Shown: positions 41,498 to 53,913, numbered from the stretch's first letter. The stretch is 64,000 nucleotides of DNA from Coniferiporia sulphurascens (GCA_002794785.1 NBBA01000014.1:186001-250000), one strand, 5' to 3'. Numbers and translations are program-made. Notes: generated from the sequence alone by a model not told the origin.

Positions 41498-44400
41498 GCT
41501 TCAGAAAGTCTCTGAAGCACAGGGCCCATTTCCGGCCGCCTGCCCTGAGCTCTCGCGCCTTCTCGCGCATGTTTCGGTGAGTCTCGGACCTGCTTTCCCC
41601 TTTCCCCCTGAAACTCGGGATCCGTCTTTTTCCATATTTTCTTGGCTCCTCTTTGCGATGCCCTCGGCGACGCGATATTGTACTTGCCATGTGCATTCAA
41701 TATTCCTGCCTATTCTTACCTCACTACACGCCTTCTCCTGCCGACTTCCTTGCGTTGCTCTCATTTATTTATGAAACCTTACTGATGATTGCTGCCGCTT
41801 GCAGTGCATCCGTCTTTACCGCTCATAATACATCTTTTGCCGGGAATCGTTGAGTTTCATACCGACCGGCCACTGCTCTATTCGAGCATCTCGCTGCGAA
41901 GCTCGCTACACAGTTCCCGATTGGCGCTTATGCCGTACCGTTCACATTATCCCTGTCGCATTTATGCAGAAACCTTGGCGGCCTCTTGCTGCGGAGCTGT
42001 CACTTTTAGTTTTAGTTTTTGGGTTTCAGCTGTATCTCTGATCGTTATCCCTCCCACCTCACTAGAAATTCTCTGCAAATATTGTATTAACGTCTGTTAA
42101 TGGTCCTCATGTTCTGATTCATACACGCACTTTGGATTATTTATTTTGTTTCTTTGTATCATGTTTTGGGCATTGCTTTCATCGCTACGTTCTATCATCC
42201 CACAATTGCACCTCTTTTCCCCCTTTTTGTTCTGCTATAGGGTGTTGACAAGCTCCCGTAGCTCGGCACGCATGTACTCCTAGCTCCGTCTCTTTATTTA
42301 TTTATTTTACGACTCTGGCCGATAATATAATACACGCGATTCACAGCCTCTCTTCTCCCGCCGGTGTTCGGTCTAGCCTTTCTGGGATAAGTCACAACAC
42401 GTTGCAAAATTGTGGCCCTCAACGCCGTTAGAGCATGTAAGTGGTTTTGTACAAAAATACACCCAGGTAGGGTTACGGCCGTACGAACCTCAGGCAACTC
42501 CGCTTCCCCGCCATTAGGTTCCGGGGACTCGGAAGTCGCTAGTATCTCGGGCCTCAGTTAGCATAGTCGGTCCACTGCCCGACGCCGTCCAAGTCATTAG
42601 AATGAACTTGAACATCTTATTCAGCGCCCCTCCCCCTAAACACCTTTTAGTGAACTACATATCGACTTGTGTCAGTGAAATCGAGGTTAAGCTCGACAAC
42701 AAAAAGGGGGCTGTGCCGAACGCCCATCTTGCCGATTGCATCCATTAAAAAATCCCATGCAGGGAGACTTAGCTCCCCCCCCTCTGCACCGCCCAAAGAC
42801 GATCCACCAATCGCATACGCGCTTTTGGCAGTACAATGGCGCTTACAGAGTGTATTGTTGCGGTGGTCAAGTCCGCAGTCCGAGTCACAGACCACGCTTT
42901 CCCAAGCAAGCGCGTCTGCGGACCTCGCTCACTGGCAGGCTGTAATAGGAATGGAATCGCGAGATCCTTGCCAGTGCGCGCGCGCGTGTGCGCTGGCCCT
43001 ATGGGAAGCCGGGTATTCCCTATTCTCTCGCGTGTACGTGTAGATTTTTTTTTCCACATCTGACCGCAGCACCGTCAGAAGCACTGAGGTGGACGAAAGA
43101 CGAAACCTGTCCGCTGGGCGCATGATGCCCCCCTCTCTTTGGACGGGGGAGTGCGCCAATCACTGCATTAGGTCCGCACGTGCGTACCGTACATGTACCG
43201 TACACGGATCTTGGTGGCCTGTGAGTGTATCCCAAGATCTAGTCGCACGGAGCCGCGGGTGTACGTGGCCGGACGGCAGCGTCGAGTCGGGTATTAGGCC
43301 AGGCAGAAGGTTCAGACGCGAGCAGCACAAACACAACAGTGAGTGAATCATTGCGTATGTGCCTCGATTGGGCAGACAATTGCATCGAATCATCTGAGGC
43401 ACACTTTCCTTTCTCCTATTCCTGGGGGAATGCAATGTACAATGTACAAACTCCATTTTGACAAGGACCGAACGGACGAATTTCGATCCCCCTTCTCCCC
43501 CCTCTCTGCTACGTGCGATCCGCTCGAGATTGCGTTCGCGGTACATTGCGGTCAGTGCAGGATGAAACGCAAAGAGAGAGAGAAAAGTGCCGTGTATAAT
43601 AAGTACGACCTCGGACGTAGGTACCCAGTGGCGGGCCGTATGTGCCGCACACGCATTGACATCGATCGATTTTTAGAGAAGCAAGGGTACTACCATTTCT
43701 CTGAAACGAGTCAGAACGAGCCCGTCCTTCTCGGCTGTCCTAGACTCCTAGTGCCCAGATGGTGCACAAGCTATGATTCCAACAGGAGGGACTCCGATGC
43801 CAGTTTAACGCCCTAGTAGGCTATTACCATAACTGTATATGCCAGTGATTCATCAGACTCGGAGCCACATTTTTTTAAGAATCATGATGCAAACAACGAA
43901 GACCAGAAGACCGTACCGTCTTCTCCGAGTCCCCCGGCGAGACAAGACGGATACCCGAGAGCAAGAAGATACAATCAGCATGGTTGGAAAGCGAGTCAAG
44001 TCAAGGGCTATGTGTATTTTGACGAATGGACTGATCTGGCTTTCCGGAGTCTGCACCTCGGATGTCGTGGCGACTCATCACTGGTATGCGTCTTGATTGC
44101 TTGATTTGGACTTGAACCGTATTGATCTATTTGACGCCAGCTACTAAAATGCGTATACCGCAGAGCCTCCGGATACAACTCGTCGTGCAATGCACGCAAA
44201 GGGCGCATTGATCGGGTCTTATGACTTTGGACGACTCGGAGCTTCCTGAAAAGTTCGACGCCCTAAGGTGTGAAGACACTGGCAGTTAGCACGCTAGCGC
44301 TGGCTCGCAAGGGCGCTTACTACATGTAGTACATACCGTGATCCAACCTGTGGACTGTGTCACATCCACGGCGTTCAAGTTAGTGCCAGTGTCAGCGCAG

Positions 44401-45408
44401 AAAAGAAATCGCGAGCGTCTGTTGTTGTCCTTGCGTGCCTTAGGAATAGGCAGTCAAGGCGGAAACTGGGAAGCTGAACAGACGGCGGTGACGGTGTGGT
44501 AAATGAGTACAGTACGTATATTCCGATCACGACGCGGGGTCGGGGCCACTACGGCAACTTCCACTACCTTTTTCTCAGAACTGATCGGGGACGGACGCCC
44601 TGCCCGGGATTTCCAGGAGACACAGTATCGATATAGATAAATATGTAAACTCAAAGGATGCTCGCCGTAGTCGCCGGAACTACCAGAACATCGTCATTCA
44701 AAGTTCGGAGTGGTAAATAAACAATATAAATGTGGATCGGAACATTCAGGCGGGGGTCATACCGATCTTTGCTTCTGAGGTTGACAAAGAACCCAACACA
44801 TTCTTCCATGTCGAAATTATATACAAAGTACTTGTTTTGCAAAGATGTCAATTTGCTTAGTTCAGATGTTAAATCCCGTATACGAGGCTCTACCCTGCGA
44901 AAGTGAGGTGTGTGCCACTGTCTATCCGAATTCTGATACTATTCGCATAAAGTGGTGGAGAATCGGTTTAGACCGGGTTAAACAGTAAGCAGCTCCGAGT
45001 AAGGCCAAATAAAAAAACCAACAGGTACACCGGGAGTAGATACACACAAAAAGAACGTGCAAGACAACGCCCTGAAACACTGTTTGAAGAGGATGTAAAG
45101 CCAATTCGCGGCCAGCCTAATCACAGTAGTAAAGCAAAATCAGCACTAAAAATTCCGTTTTGATTTTCTTTTCCTCAGGAGGGACGCTTGTGTGCACGTG
45201 CCCAACATGCCGCTCGAGAACCCGGACAGACCCGACATACGGTGTTCAGAGGTGCGAGGCGTACCTGGGGCAGATTGAAAAACATTCATCTCAGATGTCC
45301 CTCGCAAAAGGGGGAAACCCAGACGAGGTCCACTGCGTCTGATTCTATATTAGTTGGTGCACGAAAGAGGAAGGACAGCAACAATTCTAAGAGTAAGGGT
45401 TTCCGATT
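41498..45408. other. Gene-poor 3.9-kb stretch
   Basis: I cannot support a complete gene. The left third is pyrimidine-rich, with T-rich runs near 42100-42310. Around 42650-43050 both strands are open, with no motif on either. Near 43185-43205 there is a short direct repeat TACCGTACA. The only coding-like signal is at 43846-44224 (listed separately). A small palindrome TACTACATGTAGTA lies near 44318. Confidence 0.4.
43846..44224 (+). CDS. Possible terminal exons of an unrecognised gene
   Basis: After an acceptor GCCAG at 43845, a frame reads DSSDSEPHFFKNHDANNED, then PSSPSPPARQDGYPRARRY, then KGYVYFDEWTDLAFRSLH..GDSSL up to GTATGC at 44084. An intron of 57 bp ends GACGCCAG at 44140, and the frame continues LLKCVYRRASGYNSSC...RIDRVL before TGA at 44222. 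The composition, the phase-keeping intron and the in-frame stop look genuine. No start codon or upstream exon could be joined with confidence. No family recognised. Confidence 0.3.
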
Positions 45409-45982
45409 TTAGTGGTGACCGCCCTCCTGCATGTGTGCGAGGTGTCCCGCCTTGCTCGACTGCCACGCATCGACCTTCTTTGCATACGCGTAAATCGCGT
45501 ATCCTGCACGGTTAGAAACACATTTAAAGAAGCACTTCAGGTGAAAAGTTTAGAGACGCACCGATGCCGAAGGGAACGGCAACGTAGGGCAGGTGGCCCG
45601 CGACACGCGTGAAGCCGTTGAAGAGGTATCCATAGAACGCGCCGCGCATTGCCGACTGGCGGAAAGGCGATTGCGCTATTTTTTCGGTAAGTACGGGGAA
45701 GGGCGGCGGAAAGGCGGACGATGGGAGTGAACGCACAGTACTGGATGATGCCCTTTTGCTTGGGCGAGCCCAGGTCACCCCACCAACCCATCTAAGGACG
45801 CGGTCAGCCATTGCAGTCCGTCGTCGGCGTCGAGCGGAGAAAGTCGGAGGAAAAGGCGGGAAAAAGACTCACGTAGTGCTTGCCTGCAGCGCACGCACTC
45901 GTCAGATTATAATAAAGAGAGGAGGAAAATGCGACGAACCTCCGGGCATCTCGCCGAGCATTGTAACCTGAGTCGGCCGCAT
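45409..45982 (-). CDS. QCR8: Cytochrome b-c1 complex subunit 8 (ubiquinone-binding QP-C)
   Basis: A small inner-membrane subunit of respiratory complex III. The start MRPTQVTMLGEMPG at 45982 is followed by an 11-nt microexon (45873-45883) that completes G-K-H-Y. The next exon gives MGWWGDLGSPKQKGIIQY, the family hallmark. Later exons give QSPFRQSAMRG, YLFNGFTRVAGHLPYVAVP (membrane segment) and YAIYAYAKKVDAWQSSKAGH, ending in GGHH before TAA at 45409. Five exons in under 600 bp. Splicing through the microexon restores the GK.YMGWWG motif, which supports it. It is divergent from OST4. Confidence 0.9.
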
Positions 45983-46185
45983 TGTGTCGCGCTCGCTGTT
46001 GATGTCGGTGGTGTAGAGAGCTGTGAGGTTAAGTAAGGAGAGAGCGCGGATAACGCCGGGACGCAAGCAGGGACAAAGATCCACGTCACGGGCCTCGCGT
46101 TACCTCTACTGAAGCCTGCAACCACCATGTACGCCTGAGCACTACTTTTCTCTGCCGCGGAGACTTACTTGCTTTGCAGCCCACG
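45983..46185. promoter_or_regulatory. Shared divergent upstream region of QCR8 and OST4
   Basis: Only 203 bp separate the two start codons. A polypyrimidine tract and CAG (TACTTGCTTTGCAG) end at about 46179, just before the OST4 ATG, which suggests a 5'-leader intron in OST4. Confidence 0.45.
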
Positions 46186-46320
46186 ATGATCACGCACCAG
46201 ACGCTGTACAACCTTGCGAACGCCCTCGGGCTGTGCGCGGTGTTCTCTGTGCTCGCGTACCACTTTGTCGCCGTCAACGCGCGCCAGCTGCAGACTGGCT
46301 CGAGCGCAGTGCGCCACTAG
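46186..46320 (+). CDS. OST4: Oligosaccharyltransferase subunit OST4 (44 residues)
   Basis: An uninterrupted 44-codon frame begins MITHQTLYNLANALG, continues with a hydrophobic segment (LCAVFSVLAYHFVAV) and ends with a short polar tail (NARQLQTGSSAVRH). OST4 is a 36-44 residue single-span ER protein that holds STT3 and OST3/6 together for N-glycosylation. MI...L...AN.LG followed by a span and YH.VAVN is its family pattern. The frame is shorter than usual gene-finder cut-offs. The 5' leader probably contains an intron. Confidence 0.85.
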   Translation: MITHQTLYNLANALGLCAVFSVLAYHFVAVNARQLQTGSSAVRH

Positions 46321-47284
46321 GAGAGCCCGGGTCGTACATACACTATCTGACACGGACAGTAATAAAAGCGGATAATGCTACACGGAGAAGACGCGGACGG
46401 AGAGCTGCGGATGCATTCCGACATTGTGTGAAATAGATAGAGAAATAAGAATAAGAATACATGCAGCAGCAAAAGGGAGAAATCATCGAGCCGAGCGGCG
46501 ACGGCGTAAGGGGCGATCTGGAAGAGATGGCGATCTCGTCTCCCAATTGCCAGCTGCAGTGTCCCCCCTCATCGTCCCGCTCCCCCGCCGCATTTCCCGC
46601 TCGTTATTTCCCCCCTCGTCCTCTCCTCCCCGTCGCCAGCCAGTGCCATGCGCAGAATCCCCGCAGTGCCCGGTGGCGCTGGCAGCCGCATACGGGGCGT
46701 GACCGTGAGCTGATGTGACCGCCCGTAACGAGCCCTTGCTCTCGTTCGAGTCGGACGACGAAGACGAGTCGCGCTCGTCGACGCTCAGTGTCTTTCCCCC
46801 CGACGCCCGCCCTACACCCGTCCTCGTCGCCGTCGAGCACGCTCCCCGGCCACTGCCCGCTGCTCTCGCACACACCGACACACGGACAACGGGGCAGAAG
46901 CGAGCCCGCAGCGCTGCCATCAAACAAGCGTCCGCCGCAACCAATCTCTGCGACCACACGCCCCTTTCTTTTTATTCCATTTTTCGTTTCCTTCCGCCCG
47001 CATCTGCTTACGCGTGAGTGCAGTCCCCCTCCCCCTCCCCCCTCTTTTTCTCGTGTCCGCGCGGTGCGGCCTGCGTATCGCGAATTTGATCCCCGCGCGA
47101 GTCCCCCGATCGTTTCTCCCCAACTGACCCTCTGTTCTTGTCTCGCACAGTCCAGCCCAGGGTCCCGTGACGACCCTCCTCCCGCCACAAGCGCGTCCTC
47201 GCACACTACCACCGCGTACGCGCCGTCAGCAGGCACTCCCCGCACAACTACTCTCCAGCGCGCACACTGCACCCACATGTCGCC
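46321..47284. promoter_or_regulatory. Long CT-rich leader/promoter of SNF5
   Basis: Strongly C-rich and pyrimidine-rich on the + strand (CCCCCTCCCCCTCCCCCC near 47025). Open frames on both strands here reflect base composition. One + frame from 46788 ends in ATGA, its stop (47286-47288) overlapping the SNF5 start codon at 47285. Confidence 0.4.
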
Positions 47285-50200
47285 ATGAACGGCTACCCCT
47301 ATCCCCAGCAACATCCGCAGCTTCACCAACAGTCGCCCGCAGCCGGCGGAATAAACCCTGCCATGCTCCAGGGCCTCGCACAGAACCACTCTCAAGGCCA
47401 GTCCGGCGGCTCTATAAGCCCGAGCCAGTTGCTCTCCCGCCAGAGCATGATGGCCAGCCCTACCGCCATGAACAGGATGGGCGCCGCTGGCATGGCCGGC
47501 GTCGGCATGCCCAACGTGAACATGGCTAATATGGCCACTATGGCCGGCATGAACATGGGCATGGACGCTATGAACATGAACATGAACATGAACAACTTCA
47601 AGGGCATGGACGCCGGCACGACGATCAACCCAGCCATGCTCGGTGGTGGCTCTGCCTCCAGCCCCGGAGGCTCTTCTGCGGCTGGAAGTGCCGTCAACGG
47701 CACGATTAATCCGGCGATGATGCTCGCTGCTGCCAACAGTGGAGGCGCTGGCAGTAATATGTCCGGCATGTCGCAGCAGGAGCTGCAGAAAGCTATGGCT
47801 CAGCGGCAGGCTCTTGGTATGGCCGGAATGGGCGGAATGAGTGGGATGGGTGGAATGGGTGGAATGGGAGGCATGGGAGGGCTAGGCGGAATGAGTGGGA
47901 TGGGAATGAACATGGGGATGGGAGGGATGAACATGATGAACAGTAAGCAGCCTTCCGTTCCTTCACATTCTCTCTTATATACCGCTTCTTCTCCCGCTAT
48001 TATGTCTTTTATGATATTCATAAACTACTACTTTTACGAAAGGGTTACTGATTAACTGACAATGTGATCCTGCAGGTGGAATGACGCCCCAACAGCAGCA
48101 TGCGATGATGCAGCAATACCTCGCACATCAGCAGCAGCAGCAGCAACATTCACAAAATTCAAAGACGAATCTGAACGCAAATCCTGCCGCGAATGCAAAT
48201 CCGTACCCGTCTGCGTTTGGAGGGATGGGCCAAAACGTACCGGGCGCGCAGGCGCAAAACCAGGCGCAAGGCCAGAACGCAATGAATCAAAGTCACGGTC
48301 AGCAGCAAATGCAGAACCAAGGGCAGTCCCAGATGCCGCCTCCGCCTCCGCGACCCAACACGGCAATGTCGTCGTCCTCACAGACGTCCGCATCGCATTC
48401 GCACCCCCATGCGCTCCATAATGCTGGCTCCGGTGGAATGCCGCAGCGCCCGCCGACGGCGATGGGCCAGCAGCAGCAGCAGCAGCAGCAACATCCACAG
48501 CATTCACAGCTGACGAGCCAGCAACAGCTTCAGCTCCAGCAGCATCAACAGCAGCAGCTCCAGCAGCTCCAGCACCAGCATGCGGGGCAACATCCGCAGT
48601 TTGGGCAGCATCAGCCAATCTCTCGTCCTGGAACTGCGTCGGGCCATCCACCTTCGTCTGCGTCGAGCCCGGTCACGCAGGTGCCATCTCAATCTCAAGC
48701 TCAGGCCCAGGCTCAGGCTCAAGCGCAACTTCAACAACAGCACACCTCTCATCAGCCACGAACACCTCAGACGCCCCAGATGCAAAACCAGCATTTGCAA
48801 ATGCTTCAAATGCAGCAACAGCACCAGCAGCAGCAACAACAACAACACCAGCAGCAGCAACACCAGCAACACCAGCAACAGCAACACCAGCAGCAGCAGC
48901 AGCAGCAGCAGCAACTACAACTACAGCAGCAGCAGCAGCAGCAGCAACATCAGCAGCAATTGCATCAGCTCCAACAGCAGCAGGCACAGCAGCATAGGGA
49001 GCGCGAAGCTTCAAGACCGCCGTCCCGGCCGCAGACTGCGGGGTCGAATCATGGCGCTCCATCATCGTCGGTCTCGCAAGGTCCTTCGAACCCGAGTCCC
49101 GGCTCAGTGCGCAATATGGGGAATATGGGTGGAATGAACGGCGTGAACGGTATGAACGCCATGAGTGGGATGGCGGGCATGGCAGGCATGAATGGCAAAT
49201 TCAACCCAGGCAGTGTGCCCTTGGGCATGGGAGGTTTGCCGGTGTCCGGGATGTCCCCTGGAATGGGCGGCATGCCCGGTCTGGGTGTTATGGGCGGAGG
49301 TCCAGGAGGAATGTCTGGCATGGGCGGGATGGGCGGAGTAGGTAACATGCCCCTCGTAGGCGGGATGGGCGGCGGAATGATGCCCCCACCGACACTTCCG
49401 CGTCAAGGCAGCCTTGGACCTGGCGCGCAACATTCGGCACAGGGACAGTCGATCCACGCGCCACATACGCCTATCCAAAGCCATGGCCAGGGTCAAAGTT
49501 TGAGTCACATACAGAACCAGGGCCGCTCACCGACGCCGACGTCGACGCCGCAAGGGATGAGTCGCGTGTCGAGCACCGGAGACCTCAGCGGAGGTGGGAT
49601 GGGTGGTGCTGAATCTCTAGCTGGTGGAGACGGTACTAACCCTATGGTGATGGGGGGTATGGGTACGGGGATGAACCTTGGGATGGGCATGGGTCTCAAT
49701 ATGAACCAGATGCAGCAGATGCAGGCGATGCAGGAGCGCAAAATTGCTTTCGCGTTTCAGCAACAGCAACAACAGGCACAGCGTCTCCAGGCGAGTGCCG
49801 GCAACATTGGTAACGGCCCTATCGTCGACGGCCTCCCGCAGCAGGGCCAGAACCAGGCGCCGGCGACACCGAATATGGGCTTGAATATGAATGTCGGAAT
49901 GAATACGCCAAATTCGCAAATGCCAATGCACGCGCAAATGCAGGGCACGCCAACCCGGCCTATGCCTGGCGCGGTAGTAGCAGCGGGTGGAAGAGGAAGC
50001 GCTCCGCCACCCGTATCGTCAGGCACGTCCGGGATGAGCTTGGACATGATGAGTACGCCCGGCCGCCCGAGTACAGTTCCGACTGCGAATCTCGCAACCC
50101 CCATGCAAATCGCGGGCGTTGCACCAGCAACGGCCACCTCCCCCGCTGTTGTACGCTCCGCATCCGTCAACGGTGCTGTTGTCCCAGCCCAACCACCTAC

Positions 50201-53200
50201 CGCCGCGACCAACAATGCATCAACCTCGGCTGCCGCGGCCGCAGGCGTACCACCGCTTCCGGCGAATGTGCACCTTAATCCAGCGGTGACGCGCACATCT
50301 ATAGTACCACTCGCGGAGGCCCGCACGCGCATTCCGGAGCTATCCGCATCTGAGATCACGGATATACGCGGGTGGATGGCGACGGACCGGGAGTACGAGG
50401 CGCGATTTCGTGCGATGGCTGCACGAGCCAAGGCAGAACTTACTGCAGGGCCTGTCGGTGCGCGCGCACGTTGGTGGGAACGCGATGCGCAGGCGGAAGC
50501 TGCTGTTGCGCGCGTACGGAGAAAGGAGAAGTTTAATCTGGAGTACCCGCGTATGTCTGGTGCGCGGGATGCGGCGGGCGCGAGGAAACGCGGGAAGCGC
50601 CGCGAGGGCTTGAAGATTCCCGGCCGGTTGAAGCCCGCAGATGCAAATCGCCCAGAACAGCTCGTGCCGATTCGTTTAGAGTTTGAGGTTGAGCATCACA
50701 AGTACCGCGATACGTTCGTGTGGAACTTGAATGGTGAGAGTTTTTTTTCGAGTTTCTTTTATTCGCGTCGTCTGACCTGTTGATGTGTAGATCCTATCGT
50801 CACTCCGGAAGCGTTTGCGCAGCTGGTTATTGATGACTACGGACTGTCCTCGAGCTACCATTCAACGATTACGAAGGCTATCCAGGAGCAGCTGAGCGAT
50901 TACAAGGCTCACACCGCAACTTTCGCGGACCCCTCGACGGGTAACCTAGAAGGTGAACCGATGTGTGGCAGATTGCAGGACGCCGAAGCGACGTGGTGGA
51001 CAACCTGGAGACGACGCTTACGCAACCGTAACGGATTCGTCCGCACACGCACGCTATTGCAAAGTGTGCAGGAACCGCCGGGCCGCGCAAAGAAGCGCCG
51101 TAAGTGCAACCCAGAAGCGAGCGTCGTCGTGGAAAAGGCTCCTGTCGACGAGGACTCGTCGATGGACGTCGAGATGTTCGAAGTGAACGAGGACATGATG
51201 CATGAGGAGATGCGGATAGTTATCAAGGTGAGCCAACTTCACCACGCGTTTGCGCTCCGTAACTATGCAGTGCTTATTAGTTTGATATTATCAGCTCGAT
51301 ATAACTATGGGCGAGATGAAGTTAGACGATCAATTTGAGTGGGATATTGAAAATGAAGATTCAACGCCGGAACAATTTGCGGAGATTTATAGCAGTGATC
51401 TTGGCCTCGCTGGAGAATTTAAGTGAGTGGCACAGGCACAGATCGCTGACGGCATGACATCCTAATTGAGTTTACAGAACGGCTATCGCACACTCAATAC
51501 GGGAGCAAGTCAATGCCTACCAGAAGTCGCTCTTCTTGGTTGGACACCCATCTGACGGCTCGGCGGTGCAAGATGACGACTTGCGCATGTCCTTCTTGCC
51601 ATCGATCGCTCCTGTGTCTCGGTCTGTCGATCAAACGCAGTTGTTCCAGCCGATCATCAATTATCTGAGCGATGGAGAACTCGACAGGCTCGATAAAGAA
51701 CGTGAAAAGGAAGCTAATAAACGGAGAAAACGTAATACGCGTGGACGTCGCGGAATTGCTCTACCTGATCGTGAACCACTCAAGACGCATCGTACTCCGG
51801 CCATCGGGTTTCCCGAGATCGATCCGTCTATGCTTGCGCTTGCTGCAGCCGCGGCTGCACCGACGTCGCGTCGGGCGGCAGCGGCAGCGGCGTCTCTTAC
51901 TATCGCGAATATGGTCGCTTCAGAGAACGGCACGGCGATAATTCAGCCTGTCTCGAGCACCCCGGCGGCACCCGCAGTTCCGTTGTCAAAGATCCCGAAG
52001 GCGAAGGGCTCTTTCAAGGCGCCGAAGTACCCTTCGTCCGTGTTGACTGCTCGCGCAAATATCACCACGCCGACGCCGTCGACTGTGGCGGATGTGGCAA
52101 CATACGAGCCTCCGTTAGAGGGCGACCTTCCGTTACCAGTGTCACTAACGTCGTCTACAGCTGCGCCGGATTCAAAAGCGGCGAAGGTTGTCTCGGCCCG
52201 TCGGCAGAGAGAGCTCGAGAAAGAGGCCAAGGAGCGTGAGTATGCAGATGGGCAGCGCGCGAATATAATCGATGGTGTCTGGCATTGTTCCAATTGTGGC
52301 TGTCCCGACAGTATCGCTATCGGTAGACGAAAGGGTCCGCTGGGTGACAAGTCGCAGTGCGGTGCCTGTGGTACGGATCATATATTTCCCTTGCCGTTGA
52401 CGAAATTCTGACGATGATTTCTTAGGCAAATTTTGGCATCGCCATCGTCGTCCGCGTCCGGTGGAGTATAGTACCGATGCAGAATATCACACCAACCTCA
52501 AAATGGAGGCCGAGCGGGCTAAAGCCAGCGCGAAAAAGCGGGGTGGCGCTGCAGCGATGCGTGCGCTCAATTTACAACAGGATGCAGCTCCGGCCCCTGT
52601 CTCCCCTACAGACGGCACGTCCTCGCCGGCTGTGCCGAAACATGAGGTGTGGGTTGAGATCAAGGCAGCGAAGAAGACACGGCCACCATCGCCGGCATCG
52701 GAGGCATTTGAGCTTCTTGAACGACCACTGTCGCCAGCCTCTAGCGTTAGTTCAAGTGCATCAGAGCGTCCACTTGCGCAGACGGTGCTGCAAGGTAATG
52801 GCGCCAGTGGAAGCAGGCCTGCGTCGTCTGCTACGACCCCAGCCAGGGCGGTAGCTGAGTTACCAGTGCAAGCAGAGGCCTCGGCATCAGCGCCAACACC
52901 CAGAGAGTCGGCACGGTCCGAACCCCCGTCGGCGTCCGTAGCCTCCGCTACTCCTGCGCCTGAAGCAACGCCCGTCCAGGAAACACCACCTCCCCACCTT
53001 AGTGTGAGTATATATATATAATACGCGTTGTATGGTATTCTCACGGAACCGCAGCGGCCCCAGTGGCATGAAGGTGTAATCGCTGAAATGCAATCCCGCT
53101 ATCCCGATGATCGCTTCGATATAATCCTGCGCAGGGCGGCCAATGGCTTCCCATCAGAGTGGCGTGTGAAGTGCCTTGATTGTCCCGGAAAGGTGTGTTT

Positions 53201-53373
53201 ATCTTCACCTGCTGCTGGTTGCTGTGAACGGCGCGTTGACTGTTTAGCAATCGGCGTTGGCACAGGTATATACTCCAGGTCCTGGCGAGTCGCTCATAAA
53301 CTTCGAGGTGCACCTTAAAAATCGCCAGCATCGTGCAAAGGTGCAAATGCGATTACAAGGTGCACCCCCGTGA
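47285..53373 (+). CDS. SNF5: SNF5 (SMARCB1), SWI/SNF chromatin-remodelling subunit with GATA-type finger
   Basis: The start MNGYPYPQQHPQLHQQ is at 47285. About the first 800 residues are low-complexity: Gly-Met repeats (47810-47940), long polyQ (48460-49010) and a second Gly-Met region (49110-49380). The conserved body starts near 50270. SNF5 repeat 1 is PEQLVPIRLEFEVEHHKYRD, FVWNLN/DPIVTPEAFAQ and DDYGLSSSYHSTI. Repeat 2 is LDITMGEMKLDDQFEWDIE, then SSDLGLAGEFKTAIAHSIREQ. A zinc finger follows: WHCSNCGCPD...CGACG/KFWHRHRRPRP, GATA-like, completed across an intron near 52370-52425. The C-terminal exons give CLDCPGK/VYTPGPGESL, FEVHLKNRQHRAKVQMRL and stop TGA at 53371. It is a core nuclear remodeller subunit. 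The repeats and finger are unmistakable. Confidence 0.94.
47810..47940 (+). repeat. Gly-Met (GGM) coding repeat in SNF5
   Basis: GGAATG/GGCATG-type units encode a MGGMGGMGGMGG-like run with Ser and Asn substitutions. A similar run lies at 49110-49380. Confidence 0.8.
48460..49010 (+). repeat. CAG/CAA polyglutamine tracts in SNF5
   Basis: Several Q runs of up to about nine residues, broken by His and Leu. They are mostly CAG with scattered CAA, which would damp repeat-length change. Confidence 0.85.
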
Positions 53374-53913
53374 TGGATATCAGACACGCAAGTCCTTTTC
53401 AACTACCATCACTCAAATTCGCGTCGTCTCTACTCTAATCACATGCACGACGACGAGCCCCTCTGCTTTCTCTCCTTAAGTCCATGTGTTTCTGCTGTGC
53501 TGTCCTGGCTGCTATGTCCGTTCTGTTTCGTACTTTTATCTTTCTATCTCAAATTGTCTCCTCGCCTTGAAGTTACGCCTCCCGTCTCTTTATCTCCGTC
53601 CTCCCCTCTTTTACTACATGCGCTCAGATTCTGTCGTGTAATTACTTATCTCGTTGGAATATTGTACTGCTTTTCCTTAACTTGAACGATATGGAAATAA
53701 CGGGCAAGATGAGATTTGATTACTGAAGCGAAAAGAGGTGGGGTACCGTTGGTCAGCTTGTACATCACAGGCGAACGCACCCCTTCCGGCGTGGCCTCGA
53801 AAGGAGGGTGTGATGGTTTCGGTTTCTAACGATCCTTGGAAAGCGAGGACGAAAGTCGATATTGCAAGTAAATACATTTGAAATAGTGCACTTCGCCGGT
53901 GGGCCTCGAATGA
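53374..53913. other. Convergent 3' spacer
   Basis: T/C-rich 3' region of SNF5 and the 3' region of the cofactor C gene. No gene seen. Confidence 0.4.

Noticed and set aside
43343..43816. 157-codon plus-strand frame
   Set aside because: No motif, mixed composition, and its end does not join in phase with the better exon at 43846.
46604..47395. Minus-strand frame of 263 codons
   Set aside because: It lies opposite the C-rich SNF5 leader and coding start, has Gly/Arg/Cys composition driven by base content, and shows no motif.
48081..49065. Large frames in other phases over the polyQ region (Ala-, Leu- or Ser-rich products)
   Set aside because: They are shadows of CAG repeats (GCA, CTG and AGC readings).
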